From Oscillospiraceae bacterium (GTDB lineage: Bacteria; Bacillota; Clostridia; Oscillospirales; Acutalibacteraceae): a stretch of DNA of 64,000 bases. Below the pieces are notes generated by a model. It saw only the letters and a list, made by a program, of their open reading frames with translations. It was not told the DNA's origin and did no database searches. Both the position numbers and the translations under genes were made by a program. Positions 1-9,056 of the stretch are shown here, in pieces (positions within the stretch are counted from its first letter, which is position 1; every line of letters begins with the position of its first letter). The stretch is from NCBI GenBank assembly GCA_015066095.1, contig SVPC01000005.1, positions 30,142 to 94,141 of the forward strand, in the 5' to 3' direction.

Positions 1-1
1 T

Positions 2-85
2 GATTTTTTACATTGTTTCGGCAATGCGTTGCTGACATTTTTGTTGTACAAACCATTAACAAAAGTGCTTGAAAAGGCTTTATAA
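2..85 (+). CDS. C-terminal end of an upstream gene (partial)
   Basis: Frame 2 is open from the window edge to TAA at 83-85 and encodes 27 residues rich in Leu and Phe, ending in KVLEKAL. A strong hairpin terminator follows 15 bases later, which supports this as a real gene end. The hydrophobic composition suggests the last membrane segment of a membrane protein. The family cannot be named from this little sequence. Confidence 0.6.
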   Translation, partial: DFLHCFGNALLTFLLYKPLTKVLEKAL

Positions 86-99
86 ATAGCAATTCTCTT

Positions 100-140
100 A
101 GTGGTAGAGTGAATTTTTGTTACTCTACCACTATTTTTTT
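100..140 (+). terminator. Intrinsic terminator of the upstream gene
   Basis: Perfect 11-bp arms AGTGGTAGAGT (100-110) and ACTCTACCACT (122-132) are followed by a seven-T run at 134-140. Confidence 0.9.
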
Positions 141-170
141 GTTTGTAGACAAATAAATTTGGTGTTTAGA

Positions 171-199
171 TTGAAAATTTTCTACCCAAACTGTATAAT
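171..199 (+). promoter_or_regulatory. Sigma-A promoter of degV
   Basis: TTGAAA (171-176), 17-base spacer, TATAAT (194-199). The start codon lies about 30 bases downstream. Confidence 0.85.
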
Positions 200-229
200 G
201 GTAATAAAGATTTTTGAAAGGTGATAAAA

Positions 230-1099
230 ATGGCTTGGAAAATTATTACTGACTCATCCGCAAATCTTACCGATGCACAGATTGCAGAGTACGGCGTAGA
301 AATTCTTTCTTTGAAATATTACATTGGCGACGAGGGCTATGAAAGTTATATCAAAGGCGAAAAAATAGATTATAGTAATGTATATAAAATCTTGCGTGAA
401 AAGGGTAAAATTACGACATCCCTTGCAAATCGTGAAGATTGCGACAAGGTGATTCTTCCCGTTTTGGAAGAAGGATATGATGCTTTGATTCTGTCTTTTT
501 CGTCAGGTCTTTCGGGCACATGTCAAACAATTATAAATTCGGTAGAAGATTATAAAGAAATGTTCCCCGAAAGAGAAATTGTTGTTGTAGATACCCTTTG
601 TGCTTCTATGGGTCAGGGTTTATTAGTACATTATGCAGTTAAACTTAAAAACGAGGGTAAGACACTCCAAGAGGTTGCCGAATGGGCAGAAAATAACAAA
701 CTTAATATTTGCCACACCTTTACATTGGACGATTTGTTCTTCTTAAAACGCGGTGGAAGACTTTCGGGCACAAGCGCGGTTGTTGGATCACTTATGAACA
801 TAAAACCGCTTATGCATGTGGCTGATGACGGCAAACTTTATGTAACGGGTAAGGCGCGCGGTAGAAAGGCGGCAATAAACCACCTTATTGACTCTGTGGG
901 TGAAAAAGGTATTGATGTGGAAAATCAAGACATCTATATCGTGCACGGCGATTGCGAAGACGAGGCCAAGATTATCGGTGAGGCTGTAAAAGAAAAATAT
1001 AATGTAAAAAATGTTATATACAACTGCTTAGACCCCGTTATTGCTTCGCACGCAGGCCCCGGCACATTGGCTATATTCTTTGTTGGCAAAGAAAGATAA
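230..1099 (+). CDS. DegV family fatty-acid-binding protein
   Basis: The 289-residue protein belongs to the DegV/FakB family, whose members bind a fatty acid and in some Firmicutes present it to a FakA kinase. Family landmarks visible in order are TDSSANL near the N-terminus, TSLAN, SSGLSGT, the LKRGGRLSG segment and IKPLM. I chose ATG at 230 because a GAAAGGTG ribosome site (217-224) is spaced for it; the in-frame GTG at 221 lies inside that site. It has its own promoter and terminator, so it is a single-gene unit. No fakA is in the window, so the lipid role is known for the family rather than shown here. Confidence 0.9.
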   Translation: MAWKIITDSSANLTDAQIAEYGVEILSLKYYIGDEGYESYIKGEKIDYSNVYKILREKGKITTSLANREDCDKVILPVLEEGYDALILSFSSGLSGTCQTIINSVEDYKEMFPEREIVVVDTLCASMGQGLLVHYAVKLKNEGKTLQEVAEWAENNKLNICHTFTLDDLFFLKRGGRLSGTSAVVGSLMNIKPLMHVADDGKLYVTGKARGRKAAINHLIDSVGEKGIDVENQDIYIVHGDCEDEAKIIGEAVKEKYNVKNVIYNCLDPVIASHAGPGTLAIFFVGKER

Positions 1100-1105
1100 A
1101 ATAAA

Positions 1106-1128
1106 AGGCTGCTTCGGCAGTCTTTTTG
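1106..1128 (+). terminator. Terminator after degV
   Basis: GGCTGC-TTCG-GCAGTC hairpin with a stable UUCG loop, followed by a T-rich tract. Confidence 0.8.
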
Positions 1129-1154
1129 TTTTTCTGTATGCTTGTATTTATGTA

Positions 1155-1183
1155 TTGATTTTGAAAAATGGGTGTGCTACAAT
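1155..1183 (+). promoter_or_regulatory. Promoter of yitT-like gene
   Basis: TTGATT (1155-1160), 17-base spacer, TACAAT (1178-1183), 20 bases before the chosen start. Confidence 0.7.
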
Positions 1184-1202
1184 AATCTTGAGGTGTTGCA
1201 AA

Positions 1203-2114
1203 ATGTTAGAATTTGTAAAAAGCACTAAGTTTAAAAACTTTTCTGCATACATAGCGGTAATTGCTATAGCGGTTGGTTTGACATTTAATTATCAACTTTT
1301 TATAGTGGAAAATGGTTTTGCTCCGGCGGGTATAAACGGCATTGCCACAATGATACAGTATAAAACAGGGTTTAGTATAGGTTATATGTCATTACTTATA
1401 AATACACCTCTTTGTGTGTTGGCATACTTTCTTGTTGATAAAACTTTTGCCAAACGCTCATTGGTTTTTTGTGTTACATATTCGCTTGTATTTTTGTATT
1501 TGCAAAAATTGGGTTTTGAAGATTTTCAGTATATAACAAATGGACACGACACAATTTTCCCGGTAATTTTAAGCGGTGTTATAAGCGGATTTGTTTATGG
1601 TGTATGCTTTAGAACAAATTCGTCCACAGGCGGAACAGATATTGTTTCAAAATATATAAGCCTAAAGCGCCCGCAACTTAATTTTTTCTGGGTGACATTT
1701 ATCTTAAATGCGGTTGTCGCTGCGGTATCGTTCTTTGTTTACGCAACACCCTTGGAAGATGGCGGTATGGTTTACGATTATAAGCCTATTTGTCTTTGTG
1801 TTATGTATTGTTTTATTTCAAGTTTTGTGGGCAGTTATATTATAAAGGGTACAAAAAGCGCTTGTAAATTTACTATTATTACTACCCATCCAAATGAAAT
1901 TACCGAAGAAATAACCAATAGTTTGCATCATTCTTCTACCGAAATTTCGGCACTCGGCTCTTTTAGCCATGATAAGAAAACAGTTCTTATTTGTGTTATA
2001 AACCGTCATCAAATAATAGATTTTAAAAATATTATTTCAAAATATGATAATACGTTTGCATTTGCGGAAACTGTAAATGAAACGGTAGGTAATTTTAAAC
2101 AGATTAAGAGGTAG
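1203..2114 (+). CDS. YitT family membrane protein (DUF161/DUF2179)
   Basis: The 303-residue protein has several hydrophobic segments in its first two thirds, including the family-typical FVYGVCFRTNSSTGGTDI stretch. A soluble C-terminal domain (about residues 215-300) resembles DUF2179, which begins after the last membrane segment. The open frame extends upstream to 1041, but that part overlaps degV and its terminator. ATG 1203 follows a GAGGTG ribosome site and a promoter at the right distance. The ZIP transporter starts 2 bases after the stop, so the two are probably cotranscribed. The molecular role of YitT proteins is not established; some members are proposed membrane transporters. Confidence 0.85.
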   Translation: MLEFVKSTKFKNFSAYIAVIAIAVGLTFNYQLFIVENGFAPAGINGIATMIQYKTGFSIGYMSLLINTPLCVLAYFLVDKTFAKRSLVFCVTYSLVFLYLQKLGFEDFQYITNGHDTIFPVILSGVISGFVYGVCFRTNSSTGGTDIVSKYISLKRPQLNFFWVTFILNAVVAAVSFFVYATPLEDGGMVYDYKPICLCVMYCFISSFVGSYIIKGTKSACKFTIITTHPNEITEEITNSLHHSSTEISALGSFSHDKKTVLICVINRHQIIDFKNIISKYDNTFAFAETVNETVGNFKQIKR

Positions 2115-2116
2115 AT

Positions 2117-2869
2117 ATGCAACTTGTGTTATTAACGGCCTTGGGTGTTGGCGGTGCTACTGTGCTCGGCTCGCTTTTAGGCTTTGCTTTTAAAAGAATA
2201 TCCCACAAATTTTCTGATATCGTGCTTTCTTTTGCCGCAGGTATAATGCTTGCGGCGGCGGTTATCGGTCTTGTTATTCCGTCGCTTGAATATGGTGGAA
2301 AGTTTAGTGTTTTAATAACGGTAGTAGGTATCTTTACGGGTGCGCTGTGTTTAAATCTCATTGATAAACTTGTTCCGCACTTGCATAAACTAGTGGGTAA
2401 TGATATTGAAAATCATCACAATGCCGACCTATCAAAGGTTTTACTTTTTGTTTTGGCAATAGCTATTCATAATCTGCCCGAGGGTATTGCTGCAGGTGTG
2501 GGCTTTGGCTCGGGGGATACGAGCGGTGCGCTTATTATTGCGGGCGGTATAGCTCTTCAAAACATTCCTGAGGGAATGGTGATTATAGCACCTATGTTAG
2601 CGGCAGGCGTTAGCCCGAGAAAGACCTTTGTTTGTGCTATGATAACAGGTCTTGTAGAGGTTGTAGGCACATTTGTGGGGTATTTTGCAGTTAATATTGC
2701 TGCGGCTGTGTTGCCGTTTGCTTTGGCTTTTGCAGGCGGCACGATGCTTTATGTAATAAGTGATGAAATGATACCCGAAACTCACGCACACGGTAGTCAA
2801 AGGGGCGCTACCTATTCACTGCTGGTAGGTTTTTGTGTTATGCTTATTATGGATAAATTATTAGGATAA
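2117..2869 (+). CDS. ZIP family metal transporter
   Basis: The 250-residue polytopic membrane protein carries the ZIP signatures HNLPEGIAAGVGF (transmembrane segment 4) and NIPEGMV (segment 5). Their His, Asn, Pro and Glu side chains form the metal path in characterised ZIPs. A variable, His-containing loop (HKLVGNDIENHHN) precedes segment 4, as is usual. Zinc or another divalent cation is the expected cargo, moved into the cytoplasm. The ribosome site AAGAGG sits in the end of the preceding yitT-like gene and a terminator follows. No metal-sensing operator is visible, so the metal remains unassigned. Confidence 0.92.
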   Translation: MQLVLLTALGVGGATVLGSLLGFAFKRISHKFSDIVLSFAAGIMLAAAVIGLVIPSLEYGGKFSVLITVVGIFTGALCLNLIDKLVPHLHKLVGNDIENHHNADLSKVLLFVLAIAIHNLPEGIAAGVGFGSGDTSGALIIAGGIALQNIPEGMVIIAPMLAAGVSPRKTFVCAMITGLVEVVGTFVGYFAVNIAAAVLPFALAFAGGTMLYVISDEMIPETHAHGSQRGATYSLLVGFCVMLIMDKLLG

Positions 2870-2877
2870 AATAAATT

Positions 2878-2913
2878 GCGGTAAGAGTGAAATTTCACTT
2901 TGCCGCATTTTTT
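2878..2913 (+). terminator. Terminator after ZIP transporter
   Basis: Hairpin GCGG...AGTGAAA / TTTCACT...CCGC followed by six T. Confidence 0.88.
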
Positions 2914-3008
2914 ATGCTATTTACTTTAGTTTTTAAAATTTAGAAAAATTATGTTTTGTCGTTAAATAAAGAGATACAAAAAAGGGAAAACCAAATTATA
3001 GCAGGTGG

Positions 3009-3037
3009 TTGACTTTTTTAGGGCTTTTTGGTACAAT
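3009..3037 (+). promoter_or_regulatory. Promoter of the Cys/Met PLP-enzyme/dapF/murE group
   Basis: TTGACT (3009-3014), 17-base spacer, TACAAT (3032-3037). The leader to the ATG is only about 45 bases, and I see no SAM riboswitch or T-box elements in 2914-3088. Confidence 0.75.
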
Positions 3038-3088
3038 TATTTTGTAAAATTGTGTAGTTTTTTAAATTTTGAAAGGCGGAATAAAAAT

Positions 3089-4276
3089 ATGAAAAATTTT
3101 AGCAATTATAAAGATTATGATTTAAAGGAAAATTTGCATATTCAGTCTAAGGTGGTACACGGCGCACTTGGTTGTGAACCGCTTACAGGTGCTGTTAGTA
3201 TGCCTATATTCCAGTCGGCAACTTTCCGCCATCCCGAACTTGGAAATTCCACCGGTTTTGATTATAGCCGTCTTGAGAATCCCACCCGTCAAGAACTTGA
3301 GCGCACAATGGCAATTCTTGAAGGTGGTGTAAAAGGTTTTGCTTTTTCTAGCGGACAAGCTGCAAATATGGCAGTTTTCTCCCTTTTAGATGTGGGTGAC
3401 CACGTTATTATGTCGGACGATATTTACGGTGGCACTTCACGTATCATGAATGATATATTCGGTAAGTACGGTATTACCCACACTTGCGTTGATATGTCTG
3501 ATTTAGATGCTGTAAAGAATGCTATTACTCCTAAAACTCGTATGTTATTTGTAGAAACTCCCACCAATCCTTGTATGAAGGTGGCAGATATTGCGGCAGT
3601 TTCGGGGATCGCAAAATCTATCGGTGCTTTGACCGTTGTTGATAATACATTTTTAACCCCGTATTTCCAACAACCGCTTAAACTCGGTGCTGATATTGTT
3701 ACCCACAGTTCTACCAAGTATTTGGGTGGTCATAACGATACAATTTCGGGTATTGTGGTAATCAAAGACGATGAAGAATTGGTATCAAAAGTGCGTGTTC
3801 ATATCAAATCTCACGGCAGTCAGTTGTCGCCTATGGACTCTTGGCTTGTGCTTCGCGGTATAAAGACACTTGCTGTGCGTATGGACAAGCATAATGAAAA
3901 TGCTTTTAAGGTGGCAAATTGGCTTCGCACCCAACCAAAGGTTAAAAAGGTTTATTATGTAGGTTTCGAAGACCACAGAGATTATGAAATTACTAAGAAA
4001 CAAACCACAGGCTTTGGCGGTATGATTTCTTTTGCGGTGGATGAGTTTGAAACTGTTAAGAAAATACTAAAAAATGTCGATATGGTAATGTTTGCCGAAA
4101 GTCTTGGCGGTACCGAAACACTTATAACCTATCCCACAACCCAAACCCATGAAGACACACCCAAAGAAATGAAAGAAATGCTTGGTATTGATGAATGTTT
4201 CTTGCGTTTGTCGGTTGGTATTGAAAATGCGGATGATATTATTGCAGATTTAGACCGCGCTATGAATGGACAATAA
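3089..4276 (+). CDS. Trans-sulfuration family PLP enzyme (cystathionine gamma-synthase / methionine gamma-lyase type)
   Basis: The 395-residue fold type I PLP enzyme belongs to the Cys/Met metabolism family. Visible landmarks are YSRLENPTRQ (phosphate/substrate binding), the SSGQAANMAVF turn, VDNTF with the cofactor-binding Asp, and SSTKYLGGH with the Schiff-base Lys near residue 210. The C-terminal half ends with the usual LRLSVGIEN motif. Sequence alone does not separate cystathionine synthase, lyase and methionine gamma-lyase. ATG 3089 was chosen over the upstream GTG at 3005 because it follows AAAGGCGG and a promoter lies between the two. dapF starts 3 bases after the stop, suggesting an amino-acid/cell-wall operon. 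Confidence 0.88.
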   Translation: MKNFSNYKDYDLKENLHIQSKVVHGALGCEPLTGAVSMPIFQSATFRHPELGNSTGFDYSRLENPTRQELERTMAILEGGVKGFAFSSGQAANMAVFSLLDVGDHVIMSDDIYGGTSRIMNDIFGKYGITHTCVDMSDLDAVKNAITPKTRMLFVETPTNPCMKVADIAAVSGIAKSIGALTVVDNTFLTPYFQQPLKLGADIVTHSSTKYLGGHNDTISGIVVIKDDEELVSKVRVHIKSHGSQLSPMDSWLVLRGIKTLAVRMDKHNENAFKVANWLRTQPKVKKVYYVGFEDHRDYEITKKQTTGFGGMISFAVDEFETVKKILKNVDMVMFAESLGGTETLITYPTTQTHEDTPKEMKEMLGIDECFLRLSVGIENADDIIADLDRAMNGQ

Positions 4277-4279
4277 AAA

Positions 4280-5173
4280 ATGAGATTTACTAAAATGCAG
4301 GCGTTTGGTAACGACTATGTTTATATCGACGCCATAAACCAAAAATTACCCGATTTACCGAAGCTTGCCCGTTTTGTCAGTGATAGGCATTTCGGTATCG
4401 GTTCTGACGGGATGGTGCTTATTTGCCCATCCGACAAGGCGGATTTCCGTATGCGTATGTTTAACCCTGACGGTACAGAGGGTGAAATGTGCGGTAACGC
4501 ACTTCGCAGTGTGGGTAAGTATGTTTACGACCACGCGCTTACAGATAAGACTGAACTTACTGTAGAAACATTAGGTGGCATACAGCATTTGTGGTTAACG
4601 GTTGAAAAACGTGAACCCAAAGACGGCGAAAAGCAAATGCCGTATCAAAACCGCGGTTTTGTAAGTAATATTCGTGCTAATATCGGCAAACCGCGTCTTG
4701 ACACAAAGGTTATCCCTGTTTTAAGTGATAAGCCAGAGTTTATAGAACAACCTGTTGAGATTTTGGACAAAACCTTTAATATAACTGCCGTGTCTTGGGG
4801 TAACCCACATACCGCAATGTTTGTAGACGACCTTTATTTTGATGTGCATAAATATGGCAGAGAAATCGAGTATAAAACCGACCTTTTCCCCAACAAAACC
4901 AATGTTACTTTCGCGCAACTTGTAAGCCGTGATTATATAAAAATGCGCGAGTGGGAACGCGGTACTGGTGAGACAATTGGTTGCGGTACAGGTTGTGCTA
5001 CTGCGGTTGTTGCAGGTGTTCTTACAGGCAGATGCGACCGCAAGGTTACGGTTGAACAAATCGGCGGTCCGCTTTATATTGAGTGGGACGAAGAAACTGG
5101 CGATATGTTTATGACAGGCCCCAGCCATAATGTATTTGAGGGTGAAATCGATATCACTCATTTAGGAGAATAG
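4280..5173 (+). CDS. dapF: Diaminopimelate epimerase
   Basis: DapF interconverts LL- and meso-2,6-diaminopimelate, the last step before meso-DAP enters lysine and peptidoglycan synthesis. The 297-residue protein starts with the family motif QAFGNDY. It contains the two catalytic cysteines used as acid/base pair: C71 in EGEMCGNALR and C235 in GETIGCGTGCA. Its length is slightly above the usual 275-285 because of an insertion around residues 110-125. The stop codon lies one base before the murE start, so meso-DAP production is coupled to its ligase. Confidence 0.97.
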   Translation: MRFTKMQAFGNDYVYIDAINQKLPDLPKLARFVSDRHFGIGSDGMVLICPSDKADFRMRMFNPDGTEGEMCGNALRSVGKYVYDHALTDKTELTVETLGGIQHLWLTVEKREPKDGEKQMPYQNRGFVSNIRANIGKPRLDTKVIPVLSDKPEFIEQPVEILDKTFNITAVSWGNPHTAMFVDDLYFDVHKYGREIEYKTDLFPNKTNVTFAQLVSRDYIKMREWERGTGETIGCGTGCATAVVAGVLTGRCDRKVTVEQIGGPLYIEWDEETGDMFMTGPSHNVFEGEIDITHLGE

Positions 5174-5174
5174 T

Positions 5175-6641
5175 ATGAAACTTTCGCAAATTCTTGAAAA
5201 TGCCGAATATACCATAGTTCAAGGCGGTATTGACGCAGAAATTTCTGATATTATATACGACTCACGCAAACTGGTGACAGGTTGCGTGTTCGTTTGTATG
5301 GTGGGCGCGGTTGTAGACGGTCATTCGTTTATTCCCGAAGCCATAGAAAAAGGTGCTATTGCTGTTGTGGTAGAAAAGGATGTAGAAAATATCCCTGCAA
5401 ATATTACTGTTATAAAAGTAACATCCACGCGCCGTGCGTTGGCGCTTATGTCGGCGGCATTTTTTGGCGAGCCTGCAAAAGAACTTATAACAGTTGGCCT
5501 TACAGGTACAAAAGGCAAGACCACTACTACTTATATGATAAAAAGCGTACTTGAAAGTGCTGGTTTTAAAACGGGTCTAATTGGTACTACCGGTGTTTTA
5601 ATAGGTCACGAAAAATTGCCCACTAAAAACACTACTCCCGAATCTTATGAATTGCATAAACTTTTCCGCCAAATGGTGGACAAGGGTTGCAAGTATGCCG
5701 TTATGGAGGTTTCGTCACAAGGTTTAAAACTCGACCGCACCGCGGGGATAGAGTTCGATTTTGGTGTCTTTACCAACCTTTCGCCCGACCATATAGGTCC
5801 GCACGAGCACGACAGTTTCGAGGAATATATTGACTGTAAGAGTATGCTTTTCCGTCAATGTAAAACTGCTATTGTTAATGCAGATGATGAGCATACAAAT
5901 GCAGTTTTAAAGGGCCACACCTGTAAAGTGCTGACTTTTTCGGCAAAAGGTCAAGCCGATTTAAAAGCGAGTGATATTGAGTTTATAAAAGATGGCGGAA
6001 ACTTAGGTATGCGCTTTAATGTGAGTGGTAAGGTCAATACCCCTGTTGTGATTTATACCCCTGGTCTTTTCTCGGTTTACAACAGTCTTGTTACTATACT
6101 TTGCTGTGCGCTTTTGGGTGCTGAAACAAATGCTATATTAGAAGGGCTTTTAAAGGTAAAGGTAAAGGGCAGGGTAGAAATAGTACCTTGCAGTGATGAC
6201 TTTTCGGTTATTATCGACTATGCTCACAATGAGGTTAGTACAAAGAGTGTGCTTACTACACTTATGGAATATAAGCCTAATCGTATGATATGCGTTTTCG
6301 GTGGCGGGGGTAATCGTTCCCGTATGCGCCGTTACGATATGGGTGAGGTTGCCGGTGCGATGGCAGACCTTTGTGTTTTGACAGAAGACAACCCACGTGA
6401 TGAAGATTTGCGCCAGATAAATGACGATATTAAAATCGGTCTTGCAAAGAGTAATGGCAAGTATATCGAAATTGATGACCGCAAGGAAGCTATAAAGTAC
6501 TGTATCCAAAATGCCCAAAAAGGCGATATGATTGTGCTTCTTGGAAAAGGACATCAAACATATCAAGAGCGTAAAGGTGTGAAATACCATTTCGATGAAC
6601 GCGAAGCGGTGGCTCAAATTAAAGAAGAATTAGGAATATAA
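5175..6641 (+). CDS. murE: UDP-MurNAc-tripeptide synthetase, meso-DAP adding
   Basis: MurE adds meso-diaminopimelate to UDP-MurNAc-L-Ala-D-Glu using ATP in the cytoplasm. The 488-residue protein shows the Mur ligase P-loop GTKGKTT at about residues 111-117. It also has the central-domain TTPESY substrate motif and DNPR at about 405-408, the signature that selects meso-DAP rather than L-lysine. That fits dapF immediately upstream. A ribosome site (TAGGAG) lies in the last codons of dapF. A terminator follows, so this closes the three-gene unit. Confidence 0.97.
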   Translation: MKLSQILENAEYTIVQGGIDAEISDIIYDSRKLVTGCVFVCMVGAVVDGHSFIPEAIEKGAIAVVVEKDVENIPANITVIKVTSTRRALALMSAAFFGEPAKELITVGLTGTKGKTTTTYMIKSVLESAGFKTGLIGTTGVLIGHEKLPTKNTTPESYELHKLFRQMVDKGCKYAVMEVSSQGLKLDRTAGIEFDFGVFTNLSPDHIGPHEHDSFEEYIDCKSMLFRQCKTAIVNADDEHTNAVLKGHTCKVLTFSAKGQADLKASDIEFIKDGGNLGMRFNVSGKVNTPVVIYTPGLFSVYNSLVTILCCALLGAETNAILEGLLKVKVKGRVEIVPCSDDFSVIIDYAHNEVSTKSVLTTLMEYKPNRMICVFGGGGNRSRMRRYDMGEVAGAMADLCVLTEDNPRDEDLRQINDDIKIGLAKSNGKYIEIDDRKEAIKYCIQNAQKGDMIVLLGKGHQTYQERKGVKYHFDEREAVAQIKEELGI

Positions 6642-6643
6642 TA

Positions 6644-6675
6644 AAAATCATCCCAAGCGGATGATTTTTATTTTT
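6644..6675 (+). terminator. Terminator after murE
   Basis: AAAATCATCC / GGATGATTTT hairpin with a five-base loop, then a T-rich tract. Confidence 0.88.
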
Positions 6676-6791
6676 GCTGTTATAATGAATTTTCGAAAAA
6701 GAAAAAATATAAAAAATGGCTCAAAAAACACGTAAAATCGAAAATTTTTTCAGTTATTATTACAAAAATCAAAAATGTAAACAAAAATTGA

Positions 6792-6820
6792 TTGTTAAAT
6801 TAATGACGATGTGATATAAT
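6792..6820 (+). promoter_or_regulatory. Promoter of hppA
   Basis: TTGTTA (6792-6797), 17-base spacer, consensus TATAAT (6815-6820). The roughly 75-base leader contains only a weak AAGGGAA/TTCCCTT hairpin. The rest of the 6676-6903 gap is AT-rich with nothing else recognised. Confidence 0.85.
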
Positions 6821-6903
6821 ATTCGTTACCTATTTTCAAAAAGGGAATAAACTTAATATATTTGTTTTCCCTTATTCAATTTTAAATTTTTAGGAGTGAG
6901 AGA

Positions 6904-8991
6904 ATGAAATTGGAATTAGTCTTGGTAATATGTACTTTTTTGGGTTCATTATTTGCATTGTTTTATGCAATTATTACCGCAAATCGCGTTTTAAAATTCT
7001 CGGAAGGCACTGAAAAAATGAAGAAGATAGCTTCGGCTATTCGTTCTGGTGCAAATGCATATTTAAAAAGACAGTATAAGGTAGTTGCAATTTTCTTTGC
7101 GGCTATGTTTGTTGTTTTAGCAACTATGGCAGCATTTGAAATGCTTACCTGGTATGTGGCATTTGCATTTGTTACGGGCGGATTCTTTTCGGCATTGTCC
7201 GGCTACGTTGGTATGAAAATAGCTACAGCTGCTAATAGCAGAACGGCAAATGCTTGTAGGACGGGACTTAATAAAGGTCTTAGAATTGCTTTTTCAGCCG
7301 GTTCAGTTATGGGCTTTACAGTGGTAGGCTTGGGTCTTTTGGATATTTCAATTTGGTTCGCACTTTTGAAATTTGTTTTCGGATGTACTGAATCACAAAT
7401 CACAAGTTCAATGCTTACCTTTGGCATGGGTGCTTCATCAATGGCTTTATTTGCCCGTGTTGGCGGCGGTGTTTTCACCAAAGCAGCAGATGTAGGTGCC
7501 GACTTGGTTGGTAAGGTAGAAGCAGGCATCCCTGAGGATGACCCTCGTAACCCTGCGGTTATTGCAGATAATGTAGGCGATAATGTAGGTGACGTTGCAG
7601 GTATGGGAGCGGACCTTTATGAGTCTTATGTTGGCTCGATTATCTCCGCTTCAGCTTTGGGTGTTGCGGCATTTGGCAATTTTAACGCAATGGCAGTCCC
7701 GATGATTATGGCGGCAATTGGTATAGTATGTTCTATTATTGGTACCTTCTTTGTTCGAACCAAAGAGGGGGCAAGTCAAAAAGATTTGTTGAAATCTTTA
7801 AGCAGAGGTACTAATTTTAGTGCAATAGTTATTGCTATAGCAACTCTTCCTTTGATATATTTTGTGTTAGGAAAAGAAAATATTGGTTTTTATTTTTCAA
7901 CCTTGGCAGGTCTTGTTGCTGGTGTGCTTATTGGTCATTCAACAGAATTGTTCACAAGCGAATCATATAAACCTACGCGCAAACTTGCAGAAAAGAGCGA
8001 AACTGGCTCTGCTACAATTATTATAGGCGGTTTGTCATTGGGTATGCTTTCAACTGCAATTCCGATAATAATAATTGCGGTTTGCGTATTGGCAGCTTAT
8101 GCAACAGCAGGTGGTTTTTCCGGCAATGGTGCCGACTTTGGTCTTTATGGTATAGCTTTGGCTGCTGTTGGTATGCTTTCTACTTTGGGTATTACACTTG
8201 CTACAGATGCATATGGTCCTGTTGCAGATAACGCAGGTGGTATTGCTCAGATGGCAGGTCTTGAACCGGAAGTTCGTGAGCGTACTGATTCACTTGATGC
8301 GTTGGGAAATACAACTGCGGCTACAGGCAAGGGTTTTGCAATAGGTTCGGCAGCACTTACCGCCTTAGCATTGATGGCCTCATACATAGATAAAGTTAAA
8401 GAGGTTGGCGGTAAGGTAGAGGCATTTGACCTTATGAATCCCACGGTTCTTATAGGTTTATTTATAGGTGCTTGTTTGCCATTCGTTTTTGCGGCTCTCA
8501 CAATGGAATCTGTAGGTAAAGCGGCACAATCAGTTGTGGTAGAGGTTCGTCGTCAGTTCAGAGAGATAAAAGGTATTATGACTGGTAAAGCTGACCCCGA
8601 TTATGCGAAATGTGTTGATTTGTGTACAAAGGCAAGTCTTAAGGAAATGATACTTCCCACTCTAGTGGCAATAGTGATACCTGTCCTGGTAGGTATGATT
8701 TTGGGGGTTACCGGTGTTGTCGGAATGCTTGCAGGTGCCACTGTCAGCGGATTTTTGTTAGCAATATTTATGTCAAATTCCGGCGGTGCTTGGGATAATG
8801 CTAAGAAGTATATTGAGTCAGGTGTTCACGGTGGTAAAGGAAGTGAACAACATAAAGCGGCAGTTGTTGGTGATACTGTTGGGGATCCTTTTAAAGATAC
8901 ATCAGGACCCGCAATTAACATTTTAATTAAATTGTTATCAATGGTCTCCATTGTTTTTGCGGCTTTGGTGGTAAACTATAGCATATTTTAA
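6904..8991 (+). CDS. hppA: Membrane-bound ion-pumping pyrophosphatase
   Basis: The 695-residue, about 16-helix membrane enzyme hydrolyses pyrophosphate and pumps Na+ and/or H+ out of the cytoplasm. Active-site segments are clear: [18 protein letters not shown], the DDPRN turn, DNVGDNVGD, and a C-terminal [18 protein letters not shown]. The [11 protein letters not shown] segment has Ala, where K+-independent enzymes carry Lys, so a K+-dependent enzyme is expected. Such enzymes are often Na+ pumps, but the ion cannot be fixed by eye. GAGTGAG precedes the ATG. It is a single-gene unit that could save energy from biosynthetic pyrophosphate. Confidence 0.96.
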   Translation: MKLELVLVICTFLGSLFALFYAIITANRVLKFSEGTEKMKKIASAIRSGANAYLKRQYKVVAIFFAAMFVVLATMAAFEMLTWYVAFAFVTGGFFSALSGYVGMKIATAANSRTANACRTGLNKGLRIAFSAGSVMGFTVVGLGLLDISIWFALLKFVFGCTESQITSSMLTFGMGASSMALFARVGGGVFTKAADVGADLVGKVEAGIPEDDPRNPAVIADNVGDNVGDVAGMGADLYESYVGSIISASALGVAAFGNFNAMAVPMIMAAIGIVCSIIGTFFVRTKEGASQKDLLKSLSRGTNFSAIVIAIATLPLIYFVLGKENIGFYFSTLAGLVAGVLIGHSTELFTSESYKPTRKLAEKSETGSATIIIGGLSLGMLSTAIPIIIIAVCVLAAYATAGGFSGNGADFGLYGIALAAVGMLSTLGITLATDAYGPVADNAGGIAQMAGLEPEVRERTDSLDALGNTTAATGKGFAIGSAALTALALMASYIDKVKEVGGKVEAFDLMNPTVLIGLFIGACLPFVFAALTMESVGKAAQSVVVEVRRQFREIKGIMTGKADPDYAKCVDLCTKASLKEMILPTLVAIVIPVLVGMILGVTGVVGMLAGATVSGFLLAIFMSNSGGAWDNAKKYIESGVHGGKGSEQHKAAVVGDTVGDPFKDTSGPAINILIKLLSMVSIVFAALVVNYSIF

Positions 8992-8997
8992 GGTAAT

Positions 8998-9042
8998 AAA
9001 AAATCTCTTACGTAAAATAAACGTAAGAGATTTTATTTTTTA
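8998..9042. terminator. Bidirectional terminator between hppA and the hydrolase gene
   Basis: AAAATCTCTTACGT / ACGTAAGAGATTTT hairpin with A/T runs on both sides, placed between two convergent genes. Confidence 0.88.
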
Positions 9043-9056
9043 TCGTAATTTTGTTG

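Noticed and set aside
2914..3088. Possible SAM riboswitch or T-box before the Cys/Met enzyme gene
   Set aside because: No characteristic conserved elements are visible, and the promoter at 3009-3037 leaves a leader of only about 45 bases.
6792..6810. Rex site at the hppA promoter (TTGTTAAATTAATGAC)
   Set aside because: Only one half-site matches; the second half diverges from TTAACAA.
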